The position numbers and the translations under genes are program-made. Below, one piece after another: positions 14,123 through 27,312 of a stretch of 64,000 bases of DNA. Location: the NCBI GenBank assembly GCA_963205315.1, contig CAUJIO010000022.1, positions 26,434 to 90,433 on the forward strand, given 5' to 3'. The DNA is from Pseudomonadota bacterium. Lineage in GTDB: Bacteria > Pseudomonadota > Alphaproteobacteria > Rhizobiales > Aestuariivirgaceae. Below the pieces are notes generated by a model. The model saw only the letters and a program-made list of their open reading frames with translations, was not told the origin of the DNA and did not search any database. Within the stretch, counting starts at the first letter, position 1. Each line of letters begins with the position of its first letter.

Positions 14123-15070
14123 TTACGCATCGACCTCCCAGCCCGCTCCTTTGGAGCAGGCATCAAGGCGCCCGGGTGTCCTCCCTCCCGGGCGCTTTTT
14201 GTTTTGCACCTTGGCGAACACCAGTGTCGCCCAGTTGCCGCGGGTGATGCGGCGCGCAAGCGCCAGTCCACGGCTCACGTAGGTGGCTTCGATCCAGCGC
14301 ATCTGCTCCAGTGTCAGGCCAGACAGGATGAGCGAGCCTCCCGGTGCCAGCGCGGCGCTGAGGTTCTGCGCCAGCGCTACCAGCGGCCGCGCCAGAATAT
14401 TGGCGAAGATCAGGTCGTAGGGGGCAGACGCAACAATCACCGGGTGTTTCAGGCCTGCCGCCGTGATGGCGCGGATGCGTGGCGCGACACCGTTCAGCCG
14501 GGCATTGCCGAGCGTCACCCGCACAGCTTCAGGATCAATGTCGCTGGCAAGCGCCGGGCGGCCAGCGGCTTTTGCCGCCGCGATCGCCAAGACGCCAGTG
14601 CCGCAACCGACATCGAGGATGCGGCGAGGCGGCTGGCGCTTCAGAATGGCATCGAGGGCCAAGAGGCAGCCTTCCGTCGTGCCGTGGTGGCCAGTGCCGA
14701 ACGCCAGACCAGCATCGATCTCGAGGGGGATGCCACCTGGCCGGCGCCGATGCCGGTCGTGCGATCCATGCAGGAAGAAGCGCCCGGCGGTGACGGGGGC
14801 GAGGCCCTCCAGCGATTGCCGGACCCAGTCCTGATCCGGAACCGGCGCAATCAGCGTGCCGCTGATCTGCAGCAAGTCCCGAGCATCTTCTGCCTCTTGA
14901 TGCTCGCCGAAATACAGCATGACCTCCCACAAGCCCCGCGCCTCGTCGGTCTCGTTGATGGTGATCGCCATGGGCTCGAAGCGGAAGTCCTCTTCCAACC
15001 TGTTGGCCAAGTCAGTGGCGGCATTATGCGCCAGATCGGGAACGGTGAGGGTAAAGCGGGCTGCGGTCAT
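14123..15070 (-). CDS. prmA: Ribosomal protein L11 methyltransferase PrmA
   Basis: PrmA trimethylates ribosomal protein L11 using S-adenosylmethionine. The 315-residue product has an N-terminal substrate-recognition domain and the Rossmann methyltransferase motif ILDVGCGTGVLAIAAAKA (about residues 150-167), plus the PrmA-type segment DLIFANILARPLV. Family members end near LVFAK; here the frame continues for roughly 28 residues (including PGGRTPGR) through the terminator hairpin of the convergent DUF1127 gene. The extension is low-complexity and probably a by-product of overlap. It is followed in the same direction by no close partner; the ABC transporter gene lies 45 bases upstream. Confidence 0.92.
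   Translation of the reverse strand: MTAARFTLTVPDLAHNAATDLANRLEEDFRFEPMAITINETDEARGLWEVMLYFGEHQEAEDARDLLQISGTLIAPVPDQDWVRQSLEGLAPVTAGRFFLHGSHDRHRRRPGGIPLEIDAGLAFGTGHHGTTEGCLLALDAILKRQPPRRILDVGCGTGVLAIAAAKAAGRPALASDIDPEAVRVTLGNARLNGVAPRIRAITAAGLKHPVIVASAPYDLIFANILARPLVALAQNLSAALAPGGSLILSGLTLEQMRWIEATYVSRGLALARRITRGNWATLVFAKVQNKKRPGGRTPGRLDACSKGAGWEVDA
14168..14205 (+). terminator. Intrinsic terminator after DUF1127, inside prmA
   Basis: A 9-bp perfect stem (GCGCCCGGG / CCCGGGCGC) with a 10-base loop is followed by TTTTTGTTTT. It serves the DUF1127 transcript, 54 bases after its stop. On the other strand the same bases encode the last residues of the annotated prmA. Confidence 0.88.
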
Positions 15071-15115
15071 GGCCCACGCGTTTAGCGGGCCCGATGCGCC
15101 AAGTCCACGCGCTCG

Positions 15116-16993
<1,878 letters not shown>

Positions 16994-17120
16994 GAAAGGT
17001 CTCCGGGCGTCAGGCCTGCCATAGAGGCCGGCGCGCCGCTAAATCATGAATCTGTTGCGTTATGATACCTTATAAACCCGCGAAGTTTGGCCGCAAAGGG
17101 GCGAAGGACCAGCGGCTGTC

Positions 17121-18476
17121 TTAGGCTGCTTGTTCATCCGCCCTTGCAAGAGCCGACTGCAAGGCCTTGAAACATATGGGATCTATGGCTGTTCCGAGAT
17201 CTTTGGCCATGATCGCGAAGGCCTGCGAAACCGGCATGGCGGCGCGATACGGACGCTCGGCGGTCAAGGCGTCGAAAATATCGGCGGTGGTGACGATGCG
17301 CGTTTCGAGGCTGATCTCTTCACCTTTCAAACCGCGCGGATAGCCCCTGCCGTCCAGCCTCTCATGGTGGCCACCGGCCACGGCAGCGAGGTCAGCGAAA
17401 ACCGAGATCGAGGCCAGGATGTTTTCGGAATGCACCGGATGGCTCTTGATCGCGTCAAATTCTTCGGCCGTCAGCTTGCCCGGCTTGTCGAGAATGGAGT
17501 TGCTGATGGCCAGCTTGCCGATGTCATGCAGAAGTGCGCCGCGCCCCAGCCAACGGCGGCGCTCGCGCGAAAAGCCCAGTTCCTCGGCGATCATGTCGGT
17601 GAACACCGCGACCCGTTCGCTGTGGCCGCGGGTGAAGGAGCTCTTGGCGTCGATCACCTGGGCGAAGGCCGTGGCAATCTGGTCGAGATAGTCGTCATCG
17701 ACGTAGCGTGTCGCCTTGGCAGGCTCCAGATCGAGTACGAGGCTGGGCAGATCCTCTTCCGTGAGAATGTCCCAGAATCCGTCTTCCGCCTGAAGATCAA
17801 CGAAAGCCTCCACCAGCCGTGGATCGAACCAGCTACCCCTGCGATTGAGTATTTCCTGCAGGGCGGAGGCCGCGCCATTGGCGACATGGAAGACATCGAC
17901 CACTTGCGCCAGAAGGGCGATTTGCGAGAACAGCGGGATTGCCTGTCCGGCAAGGCCCTCAGGCTTTCCCGACCCATCCCAATGCTCGTCAAGATTCTGG
18001 ATGCCGTCGCACACCGGTTTCGAGAAGCTCATGCGGGCGGCAATCTCGGCACCGCGATGGCATCGCGCCTCGATCAGCTCGCGGGAGATTTCACCGCCGT
18101 TCTTGAGAATATTGATGATGGCGCGAAAGCGCTCGGCGAGGCCGGCTTCAAGGCCCGTATGACCAAGAACGAAGCGCAAGGCCTGCGGCAGGCTGCCGTC
18201 GATCAGCTTGAAGTCGCGCTTGAAGCTGATGTCGTTGGCCAGATAGAGCTGACAGATGCGGGCGGCATTGCTGGAGCAGCCGAGGTCCTTGAGCAGCAGC
18301 GTGTAATAGAGATCCGAGAGCTCATCTGGCCATAGTTTCAGCCGGGTGCCGAGTTGCGTGCCGATCCAGCAGCAGCGGATGCAATGGCCACGAGGCTGAC
18401 CTTCGGTCAGGTCGAGGGCATGGCTGAGCGTTCCGAGCAGCTCGGCAAGGCGCAGGCGTGGCGACGGCGTGTTCAT
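17121..18476 (-). CDS. Tandem HD-GYP domain protein (first copy degenerate)
   Basis: A 451-residue soluble protein with two HD-GYP-like modules. The C-terminal module (about 255-440) is intact: HDIGK, GGHHERLDGRGYP and ADIFDALTAERPYR, the metal and GYP motifs of cyclic-di-GMP or cGAMP phosphodiesterases. The N-terminal module (about 20-245) keeps the outline but has LLLKDLG in place of LLHDIG and DEHWDGSGKP in place of HHERxDGxGYP, so it probably has no activity. No sensor or receiver domain and no membrane segment are seen. The ATG at 18476 is chosen over a TTG at 18488. Neighbouring genes give no clue to the signal. Confidence 0.85.
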   Translation of the reverse strand: MNTPSPRLRLAELLGTLSHALDLTEGQPRGHCIRCCWIGTQLGTRLKLWPDELSDLYYTLLLKDLGCSSNAARICQLYLANDISFKRDFKLIDGSLPQALRFVLGHTGLEAGLAERFRAIINILKNGGEISRELIEARCHRGAEIAARMSFSKPVCDGIQNLDEHWDGSGKPEGLAGQAIPLFSQIALLAQVVDVFHVANGAASALQEILNRRGSWFDPRLVEAFVDLQAEDGFWDILTEEDLPSLVLDLEPAKATRYVDDDYLDQIATAFAQVIDAKSSFTRGHSERVAVFTDMIAEELGFSRERRRWLGRGALLHDIGKLAISNSILDKPGKLTAEEFDAIKSHPVHSENILASISVFADLAAVAGGHHERLDGRGYPRGLKGEEISLETRIVTTADIFDALTAERPYRAAMPVSQAFAIMAKDLGTAIDPICFKALQSALARADEQAA

Positions 18477-18591
18477 GGCCGCATTCAAGGGCCTTGGGAC
18501 TTAAACTCCGGTGAAGCCTCCCGGCGGCGGCCAGTCACAGTTACGTTATTTGCATGATCCCCCGGTTTTGCGCGTGCTAATCGTTGGGCGG

Positions 18592-20019
18592 ATGACCTCC
18601 GCCTCCCGCCTCATTCCGCTCATCATCGCCTCGGCGCTGTTCATGGAGAACATGGACTCAACGGTGATTGCCACGTCGCTGCCGGCGATCGCGCGCGATC
18701 TCGGCACTGATCCAATCGTGCTGAAGCTGGCTTTCACAACCTACCTGCTCAGTCTCACGGTGTTCATCCCGATCAGCGGCTGGCTGGCCGACCGCTTCGG
18801 CGCGCGGCACGTGTTCCGGGCGGCGATCCTCACCTTCACCCTGGGGTCCATCGCCTGCGGCATGGCGACCTCGCTGGGCGGGCTGGTGGCGGCGCGGGCC
18901 TTGCAGGGGATCGGCGGCGCCATGATGGTACCGGTGGGGCGCATCATCCTGCTGCGCGCCATCCCGAAGTCCGAACTGGTCGATGCGCTCGCCTGGCTGA
19001 CCATTCCCGCCCTTATCGGACCGATGGTCGGGCCGCCCGTCGGCGGCTTCATTACCGATACGTTCGGCTGGCGCTGGGTGTTCTGGATGAATGTCCCCTT
19101 CGGTATCGCCGCCATCGGGTTGGCCACCTGGCTGATGCCGGAGACAGGGGTTGAAAAGGTGCCGCCGCTGGACCTCAGGGGATTTCTGCTCTCGGGAATA
19201 GGCTTGTCGTCGCTGGTCTTCGGATTGACCGTGCTTGGCCGCGATGTCCTGCCAGGTTCACTGCCACTCGGGATGGTCATCTTCGGCCTCGTGATGGTCA
19301 CCCTCTATGTGCTGCATGCGCGGCGGGTCGAGGCTCCCATACTGGACTTGCGCCTGCTGCGCATCGAGACGTTCCGTGCCGGCGTGGTGGGCGGAAGCTT
19401 GTTCCGGCTTGGCGTCGGTGCGGTGCCATTCCTGCTGCCGCTGATGTTTCAGATCGGCTACGGCATGAGCGCCTTCCAGTCGGGCCTCATCACCTTCATC
19501 GCCGCGGTCGGTGCGATCTCGATGAAATTCGGTGCGGCGAAGCTCATCCGGCGCTTCGGTTTCCGGCAGCTGCTGCTGGTCAACGGCGTGCTGGCCAGTG
19601 TGTCGATCGCGGTCATGGGGCTACTCTCCGACACGACACCCTATGTCATCGCGCTGGCGCTGCTGTTCATCGGCGGCTTCCTGCGGTCGCTGCAATTCAC
19701 CGCCATGAACGCGATGTCCTACGCCGATGTCACCAGCGAGCAGGCGAGCTATGCCACCGGGCTCTACACCGTAGCCCAGCAACTTTCGCTCGCCGCAGGT
19801 GTGGTGCTCGCCGCTTTCGTGCTCGAAGCCGCGCAATGGTGGCGGGCGGAACAGGCGCTGATGCCAATGGACTTCACCATCGCATTCGCGGTGGTGGCGG
19901 TGTGCTCGCTCGGTGCGTTGTCGCAATTCCTCAACCTGTCTCCGTCGGCTGGCGAAAGCGTGAGCGGCAAGGGGGCCGCCGCTCACTCAGACGTGAGGGA
20001 CGGCAAGGCAGACGTGTGA
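18592..20019 (+). CDS. MFS transporter, DHA2 (EmrB/QacA) family
   Basis: A 475-residue major facilitator protein, probably a drug or metabolite:proton antiporter with 13-14 membrane helices. Signature segments are DSTVIATSLPAIARDLG in helix 1, GWLADRFGARHVF in the loop 2-3 motif A, and GPMVGPPVGGFI, the antiporter motif C. No membrane-fusion partner (EmrA-like) is adjacent. I chose the ATG at 18592 over an upstream one at 18511, because the extra residues are polar and unlike the family. The substrate is unknown. Confidence 0.88.
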   Translation: MTSASRLIPLIIASALFMENMDSTVIATSLPAIARDLGTDPIVLKLAFTTYLLSLTVFIPISGWLADRFGARHVFRAAILTFTLGSIACGMATSLGGLVAARALQGIGGAMMVPVGRIILLRAIPKSELVDALAWLTIPALIGPMVGPPVGGFITDTFGWRWVFWMNVPFGIAAIGLATWLMPETGVEKVPPLDLRGFLLSGIGLSSLVFGLTVLGRDVLPGSLPLGMVIFGLVMVTLYVLHARRVEAPILDLRLLRIETFRAGVVGGSLFRLGVGAVPFLLPLMFQIGYGMSAFQSGLITFIAAVGAISMKFGAAKLIRRFGFRQLLLVNGVLASVSIAVMGLLSDTTPYVIALALLFIGGFLRSLQFTAMNAMSYADVTSEQASYATGLYTVAQQLSLAAGVVLAAFVLEAAQWWRAEQALMPMDFTIAFAVVAVCSLGALSQFLNLSPSAGESVSGKGAAAHSDVRDGKADV

Positions 20020-20070
20020 ACCATTGCAGACCGGTTGCGCTTATCTTCTGTGGCAAACGGAGATATCACC

Positions 20071-20547
20071 ATGAACCGCCGCAACCTTATGAAGGCCACC
20101 GCTGCCACCGCCTTGTTCCTCGGCCTGGGGTTGAGCATCCGCAAGCCGCATGCCGGGAGTTTCGAGATCACAAAGACCGAGGCGGAGTGGAAAGCCATTC
20201 TCACGCCGGAACAATTTGCGGTCATGCGCCAGGAAGACACTGAGCGGCCCTTCACCAGCGCGTTGCTGGATGAACATCGCAAGGGCACATTCGACTGTGC
20301 CGCGTGCGACCTGCCGCTTTATGCTTCCGAAACCAAGTATGACAGCGGCACCGGCTGGCCGAGCTTCTTCGACGTGCTGCCGAATGCTGTCGGCAAGAAG
20401 GAAGACAACACGCTGTTCACGACGCGGACCGAAGTTCACTGCCGCCGCTGCGGGGGGCATCTGGGGCATGTGTTCGAGGACGGCCCCCAGCCCACTGGCC
20501 TGCGCTACTGCATGAACGGCGTTGCGTTGAAGTTCGTGGCGGCTTGA
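20071..20547 (+). CDS. msrB: Exported peptide methionine-(R)-S-oxide reductase MsrB
   Basis: MsrB reduces methionine-R-sulfoxide in oxidised proteins. The 158-residue product begins with a twin-arginine-like signal (NRRNLMKATAATALFLG), so this copy is likely periplasmic. Zn-binding cysteines occur as CAAC and CRRC, the substrate pocket segment is GTGWPSFF, and the catalytic Cys is in LRYCMNG near the end. It is convergent with the helicase gene, with 3 bases between their stops. Export by Tat rather than Sec is inferred from the RR motif and Zn cofactor. Confidence 0.93.
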   Translation: MNRRNLMKATAATALFLGLGLSIRKPHAGSFEITKTEAEWKAILTPEQFAVMRQEDTERPFTSALLDEHRKGTFDCAACDLPLYASETKYDSGTGWPSFFDVLPNAVGKKEDNTLFTTRTEVHCRRCGGHLGHVFEDGPQPTGLRYCMNGVALKFVAA

Positions 20548-20550
20548 CGC

Positions 20551-22902
<2,352 letters not shown>

Positions 22903-23058
22903 CGGGGCTCGAATCCTTGGAGCCCGTTATATAGCAATCATGAGAACGAAATGCGAAACCTCAGCAGATTTTCGCACAGGATTGGCATCCGGCGCGGAGC
23001 GAATGGCTTGATGGCGCGCCGCACAGAACGGGCGCAGCGCGCAAGCCAGGTCCATGGG

Positions 23059-23256
23059 TCAGGCGGCGCGGCGGTTGATGCAGCCGGTATTGGCCTTGAG
23101 TTCGCGCACCGCCTTCTGCAGCTTCCGCCAGGTTTCGGCGGTTTCATTGTCGCCGGATTTCTCGCACAAGGCGGCGTGCAGCGCCGCTTCTGATTCGGCG
23201 CGCATTCCGTGAACGAAAACAAGCGCTTCCGCGAACAGGTTGATGCCTTGGTTCAT
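23059..23256 (-). CDS. Hypothetical small cytoplasmic protein
   Basis: A 65-residue, probably helical, soluble protein with no family I recognise. The gene is supported by a strong ribosome binding site (GGAGGAGG, 6 bases before the ATG). It is rich in Ala, Glu and Lys, contains two cysteines (one in the C-terminal NTGCINRRAA) and has no membrane segment. It lies upstream of the helicase gene on the same strand with a gap of 156 bases, and is separated from the thioesterase by 130 bases. Confidence 0.62.
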   Translation of the reverse strand: MNQGINLFAEALVFVHGMRAESEAALHAALCEKSGDNETAETWRKLQKAVRELKANTGCINRRAA

Positions 23257-23386
23257 CTTTTCGCCTCCTCCGTTGATCCGTCTTGAATCAGTTTATGGAG
23301 GTGAAATGCGCCCGCAATGTTGCATGAAGGTGACGATTCCTGACACATTCCCGTGTTGGTGCGGTGCGGGACGACTTCCGATCCTG

Positions 23387-23872
23387 CTAGGCCTTGCGGG
23401 GGATACCGATCTTGTGGCCGACCTGCGGCGGAATGGGCAGGGCTTTGTGGGCCTCTTGCATCGATTGGAGTTTCGACATCACGTCAGGCGGGAATGGGGT
23501 GGCCTTCTTCAGTCCCATGTCGACATGCATGAAGATCAGCTCGGCGACACATGACAGCCAGCCTTCTTCGGCATGATACATTTGCTGCATGTAGTGCAGG
23601 CGCTTGGCATCACAATCCAAAATCTGGGTCTCGATACGAACCGGGTCTGCGGCATGCAGTTCACGCACATAGGTATTGTGGCATTCAAGGGCGAAGAACG
23701 AGGCGTTGCGTTCCTTCACATAGGCTGGCCCCAGCCCAAGGACATCCATGGCCTCATCGGCGGCGCGGTCGAACATCACATTGTAGTAAGCCATGTTGAG
23801 GTGGCCATTGTAGTCGGTCCACTGCTCTTCGACTGTCTGGATTCGGCTGACAAAAGGCGCGGGATACGTCAT
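23387..23872 (-). CDS. Hot-dog fold thioesterase
   Basis: A 161-residue 4-hydroxybenzoyl-CoA thioesterase-like protein. The diagnostic segment DYNGHLNMAYYNVMFDRA (residues 19-36) holds the catalytic Asp of this family, and the following strands ERNASFFALECHNTYVREL and DAKRLHYMQQMYH match the hot-dog fold. It should hydrolyse an acyl-CoA; carnitine-pathway (betainyl-CoA) thioesterases are close in pattern, but no carnitine genes are present here. It is divergent from the phosphatase gene with 158 bases between the starts. Confidence 0.85.
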   Translation of the reverse strand: MTYPAPFVSRIQTVEEQWTDYNGHLNMAYYNVMFDRAADEAMDVLGLGPAYVKERNASFFALECHNTYVRELHAADPVRIETQILDCDAKRLHYMQQMYHAEEGWLSCVAELIFMHVDMGLKKATPFPPDVMSKLQSMQEAHKALPIPPQVGHKIGIPRKA

Positions 23873-23953
23873 CGAAAATCACCCTGGAACGAGAACTCGC
23901 GCTGTCAATACACCGGCCGTGATGCAGCGCACAATGGCGTGCCGGGCCTTCAA

Positions 23954-23971
23954 CCGTCATGCCGTTGTCGT
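23954..23971 (+). promoter_or_regulatory. Candidate Pho box upstream of the PhoX-like gene
   Basis: CCGTCAT-N4-TTGTCGT fits two PhoB half-sites (consensus CTGTCAT) with 6/7 and 5/7 matches and the correct 11-base period. It lies 60 bases before the phosphatase start. Regulation by phosphate starvation is inferred. Confidence 0.4.
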
Positions 23972-24030
23972 TGAGCCCTGCAAAGCGTAACGCGACCCAC
24001 GGGGGTCGTGCAACCAAGTGGGAGGTTAAG

Positions 24031-25779
24031 ATGAGGAACCATCGGACTCTAATGTTGTCGGCGGCTGCAGCCAGCGTCCTGGCGGCAAGTGCGGGCATTG
24101 CCGCGGCGGCTGACAATCCTGCCGGATTCAAGACGTCTCAGCCGGCCATGCTGACGGCCGTGAAGGCGGGCGTCGAGATCACCCCGCTGCTGACGACCGG
24201 CGACACATTGCCCAGCGGCTATCGCTTCGACTCCATTCCGGACGGCATCGCGGTGCGGGGCCGCGGCGACGGCCGCATCGATTTGTTCGTCAATCACGAA
24301 ACCGGCAAGGTGCCGTTCCCCTATGTGACGGCGGCACCGACCGCTGCCAATGGCGAAAACGATTTCGACAATTCGCAAGTCAGCCGGCTCATCCTCAACG
24401 CGCACTCTGCGGGCGTGCTCAACGGGTCGTTCGTGATCTCGAAGCTGGCCGGATATCAGCGCTTTTGTTCAAACTTCCTGGCGACGGCCAAGCACGGGTT
24501 CACACGCGACATCCTCTTCACCAACGAGGAAACGCCGGACTATGTGCTGCGCAAGACCAATTCGTGGCCACTCGCCGTTGATGACGCGGCGGCGGAAGAG
24601 GGTGGCGTCGTGGTGGCGCTGGACGTCCGCACCGGCAAGCACAATCCCATCTATGGCATGGGCAGGCACAATCACGAAAACAGCGTTGCGATTCCCGGTT
24701 ATGGCTATCCGGTGCTGCTGTCGGGCGACGACACGTTCACCAGCGGGCCCCTGACGGGCGTCTTTCCTGCCGGAGCCGTGCCGGCGCAGTCGCAGGTCTA
24801 CATGTACACGGCGCCGACCACCAACGCGGTTCTCAACGACAAGGGCGACCTCTGGGCCTTCGTCTCGGACACGCCGGGCGTGAGGAACTACTACGACGTC
24901 CTGCCATACTCGGGCACAGTCGTGACCGGTCACTTCATCAAGGTGCCGAAGGATATCGCCACCGGACACAATCCCGATGGCAGCGAAATGAAGGCCGCCG
25001 ACAAGGGCTTCCCGCTGCCACCCACCAACGGCTCGTGGCAGACCGATCTCCGCTCGGTGGCGCCGGTTGGCATCGATGGCCCGCAATGGGTTCTCGAGTA
25101 TTGGAGTGACATCAACAATGTCTTCCAGTTCGTGCGCATCGAGGACATCGCCTATGACAAGCGCGAGGGCATGGGCAACGTCGTCTATCTCGTCGACTCC
25201 GGGCGCGGCCGCCGGCCTGACCAGAGCCTCGACACGCCGAATTTCAGGTCTACGAATGGCCGGGTCTGGCGGATGGAGCTCGATCCGGCGGACCCGACGA
25301 AAGTGGTCTCTCTCACCGTGCAGGTTGAAGGCGATGATAACCCGGTCAAGACCCCGACCGAAGTGCATCAGCCCGACAACATCGAAACCACGCAGACGGG
25401 CTTGCTGTTGACCGAAGATCCGGGCAGCAGCCAGCAATTCCCGGCGGGTTCAGCAGATCCCGCCGCCACAACAGCCCGCCTTTGGTATGTGCCCTTCACC
25501 GGCGCGCCGGAAGTCGTGGCCAAGGTCGATCAGTCTGGCGACGGCGGCCCGACAGACGTCGACGGCCGTGCGCCCGGCAATTGGGGCGCATGGGAATCCT
25601 CTGGCATCGTTGATGCCTCCGAGGCCATGGGGCCTGGCACCTATCTCATCAATGTGCAGGCCCATACGTTGTGGATCGACAAGGCGCCGGGCGAAGACAA
25701 CAACAACGATGGCCAACCGGACTTCACCTACAAGCGGGAGGGCGGCCAGCTTCTGATGCTGAAGATTCCGCAGCTCTGA
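24031..25779 (+). CDS. PhoX-like secreted phosphatase (DUF839 family)
   Basis: A 582-residue exported protein of the DUF839/PhoX family, calcium- and iron-dependent phosphatases that release phosphate from organic esters. A signal peptide ends near IAAAA (residue about 27). Family segments include LFVNHETGKVPFPY, LFTNEETPDYV and GRHNHENSVAIPGYG. The start is fixed by GGAGG 5 bases before the ATG. There is no twin-arginine pair, unlike many PhoX proteins, so export may be by Sec. A Pho-box-like element lies upstream and an intrinsic terminator downstream. Phosphatase activity is inferred from family. Confidence 0.78.
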   Translation: MRNHRTLMLSAAAASVLAASAGIAAAADNPAGFKTSQPAMLTAVKAGVEITPLLTTGDTLPSGYRFDSIPDGIAVRGRGDGRIDLFVNHETGKVPFPYVTAAPTAANGENDFDNSQVSRLILNAHSAGVLNGSFVISKLAGYQRFCSNFLATAKHGFTRDILFTNEETPDYVLRKTNSWPLAVDDAAAEEGGVVVALDVRTGKHNPIYGMGRHNHENSVAIPGYGYPVLLSGDDTFTSGPLTGVFPAGAVPAQSQVYMYTAPTTNAVLNDKGDLWAFVSDTPGVRNYYDVLPYSGTVVTGHFIKVPKDIATGHNPDGSEMKAADKGFPLPPTNGSWQTDLRSVAPVGIDGPQWVLEYWSDINNVFQFVRIEDIAYDKREGMGNVVYLVDSGRGRRPDQSLDTPNFRSTNGRVWRMELDPADPTKVVSLTVQVEGDDNPVKTPTEVHQPDNIETTQTGLLLTEDPGSSQQFPAGSADPAATTARLWYVPFTGAPEVVAKVDQSGDGGPTDVDGRAPGNWGAWESSGIVDASEAMGPGTYLINVQAHTLWIDKAPGEDNNNDGQPDFTYKREGGQLLMLKIPQL

Positions 25780-25798
25780 ACCAGTCCGCGACGATTGG

Positions 25799-25830
25799 AA
25801 AGGCGTCCCCTTGGGGCGCCTTTTCTGTTT
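25799..25830 (+). terminator. Intrinsic terminator after the PhoX-like gene
   Basis: The stem AAGGCG-t-CCCC / GGGGCGCCTT, with one bulged T, is followed by TTTTCTGTTT. It starts 20 bases after the stop codon. Confidence 0.8.
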
Positions 25831-25889
25831 CTTCGCCTGTGTGGTTCAAGACCATCGCAAATTGCCCGGCATCTGCTAATTTGCGGACC

Positions 25890-27281
25890 ATGGACTCAGC
25901 TCTCCGCAAGAACAGTATCCCGCAGGCCATCGCCGAGATTCGCGACGTATTGGGTGACCGGTTGTCGACCGCCCAGGCGGTGCGCGACCATCATGGCAAG
26001 GACCAGACCTGGAACCCCGGTGCATCGCCCGATGGCGTCGCCTTCGTGCATTCGACGGACGAGGTCCAGAAGATCGTCGCAATTTGCGGCAAGTATGGAA
26101 CGCCAATCATCCCCTACGGCACGGGGACCTCGCTTGAAGGCCATTTCACCGCGCCGTTCGGCGGCATTTCGATCGACCTTTCGGCGATGAACCGCATTCT
26201 TGAAGTCAATGCCGCCGATCTCGATTGCCGGGTGGAGGCGGGCGTCACGCGCAAGCAGCTGAACGCGCATCTACGCGACCAGGGTCTGTTCTTTCCGGTT
26301 GATCCGGGGGCTGATGCCAGCCTGGGCGGCATGACGGCAACCAGGGCGTCCGGCACCAATGCCGTGCGCTACGGCACGATGCGGGAGAACGTGCTGAACG
26401 TTACCGCGGTCATGGCCAATGGCGAAGTCATACGCACCGGCTCGCGGGCAAAGAAGTCGTCCGCCGGTTATGATCTCACACGGCTCATGGTCGGTTCCGA
26501 AGGCACGCTTGGCGTCATCACCGAAGTGGCGCTCAAACTCTACGGCATTCCTGAATCGATTGTCGCCGCCGTCTGCCCGTTCCCGAGCGTCGAAGCCTGC
26601 TGCAATGCCACGATCACGGCGATCCAGATGGGCATCCCGGTGGCACGCATCGAGCTGGTCGATGCCGAGCACGTGAAGGCCTTCAATGCCTATTCGAAGC
26701 TTGACCTTAAGGTGACGCCGACATTGTTCCTCGAATTCCATGGCACCGAGGCCTCGGCGCACGAGCAGGCCGAGACGTTTGCTGCAATCGCGGCAGACCT
26801 CGGCGGCGGCCCCTACAGCATGGCCGCCAAGGAAGAAGACCGGCAGAAGCTGTGGCAGGCGCGGCACGATGCGTTCTGGGCGACGAAATCTCTGGTGCCA
26901 GGCAAGGATGCGTTCGCCACCGACGTCTGCGTGCCGATCTCGCGGCTGGCTGAATGTGTCACCGCGACGCAACAGGATCTCGCCGCGAACGGCCTCTATG
27001 GTCCGATCGTCGGGCATGTCGGGGATGGCAATTTCCATGTGGTGCTGTTCTGCGATCGTGCCGACAGCGCGGAAGTGAAGAAGGTGAAGGAGGTCTATGG
27101 CCGCCTCATCGACCGCGCGATTGCGATGGGCGGAACGTCGACGGGAGAACATGGCATCGGCTCGGGCAAGGTTGCCTATCTCGAGAAGGAACACGGTCCC
27201 GCGCTTGCTATCATGCGCGACATCAAGCGTGCGCTTGATCCGAAGAACATCATGAACCCCGGCAAGAATGCCGCCATTTGA
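25890..27281 (+). CDS. FAD-binding oxidase, D-lactate / glycolate oxidase (GlcD) type
   Basis: A 463-residue flavoprotein of the VAO/PCMH family. The FAD-binding domain shows PYGTGTSLEGHF (about residues 73-84), the ADASLGGMTATRASGTNAVRYG region, and GSEGTLGVITEVALKLYG. The C-terminal FAD-oxidase domain ends with GGTSTGEHGIGSGK and the family-typical LDPKNIMNPGK. It oxidises a 2-hydroxyacid such as D-lactate or glycolate. No GlcE or GlcF partner is adjacent, which favours a single-subunit D-lactate dehydrogenase. AsmA follows 31 bases later on the same strand. Confidence 0.88.
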   Translation: MDSALRKNSIPQAIAEIRDVLGDRLSTAQAVRDHHGKDQTWNPGASPDGVAFVHSTDEVQKIVAICGKYGTPIIPYGTGTSLEGHFTAPFGGISIDLSAMNRILEVNAADLDCRVEAGVTRKQLNAHLRDQGLFFPVDPGADASLGGMTATRASGTNAVRYGTMRENVLNVTAVMANGEVIRTGSRAKKSSAGYDLTRLMVGSEGTLGVITEVALKLYGIPESIVAAVCPFPSVEACCNATITAIQMGIPVARIELVDAEHVKAFNAYSKLDLKVTPTLFLEFHGTEASAHEQAETFAAIAADLGGGPYSMAAKEEDRQKLWQARHDAFWATKSLVPGKDAFATDVCVPISRLAECVTATQQDLAANGLYGPIVGHVGDGNFHVVLFCDRADSAEVKKVKEVYGRLIDRAIAMGGTSTGEHGIGSGKVAYLEKEHGPALAIMRDIKRALDPKNIMNPGKNAAI

Positions 27282-27312
27282 TTGACGCAATGCAACGCCA
27301 ACAGAAGCGTCC

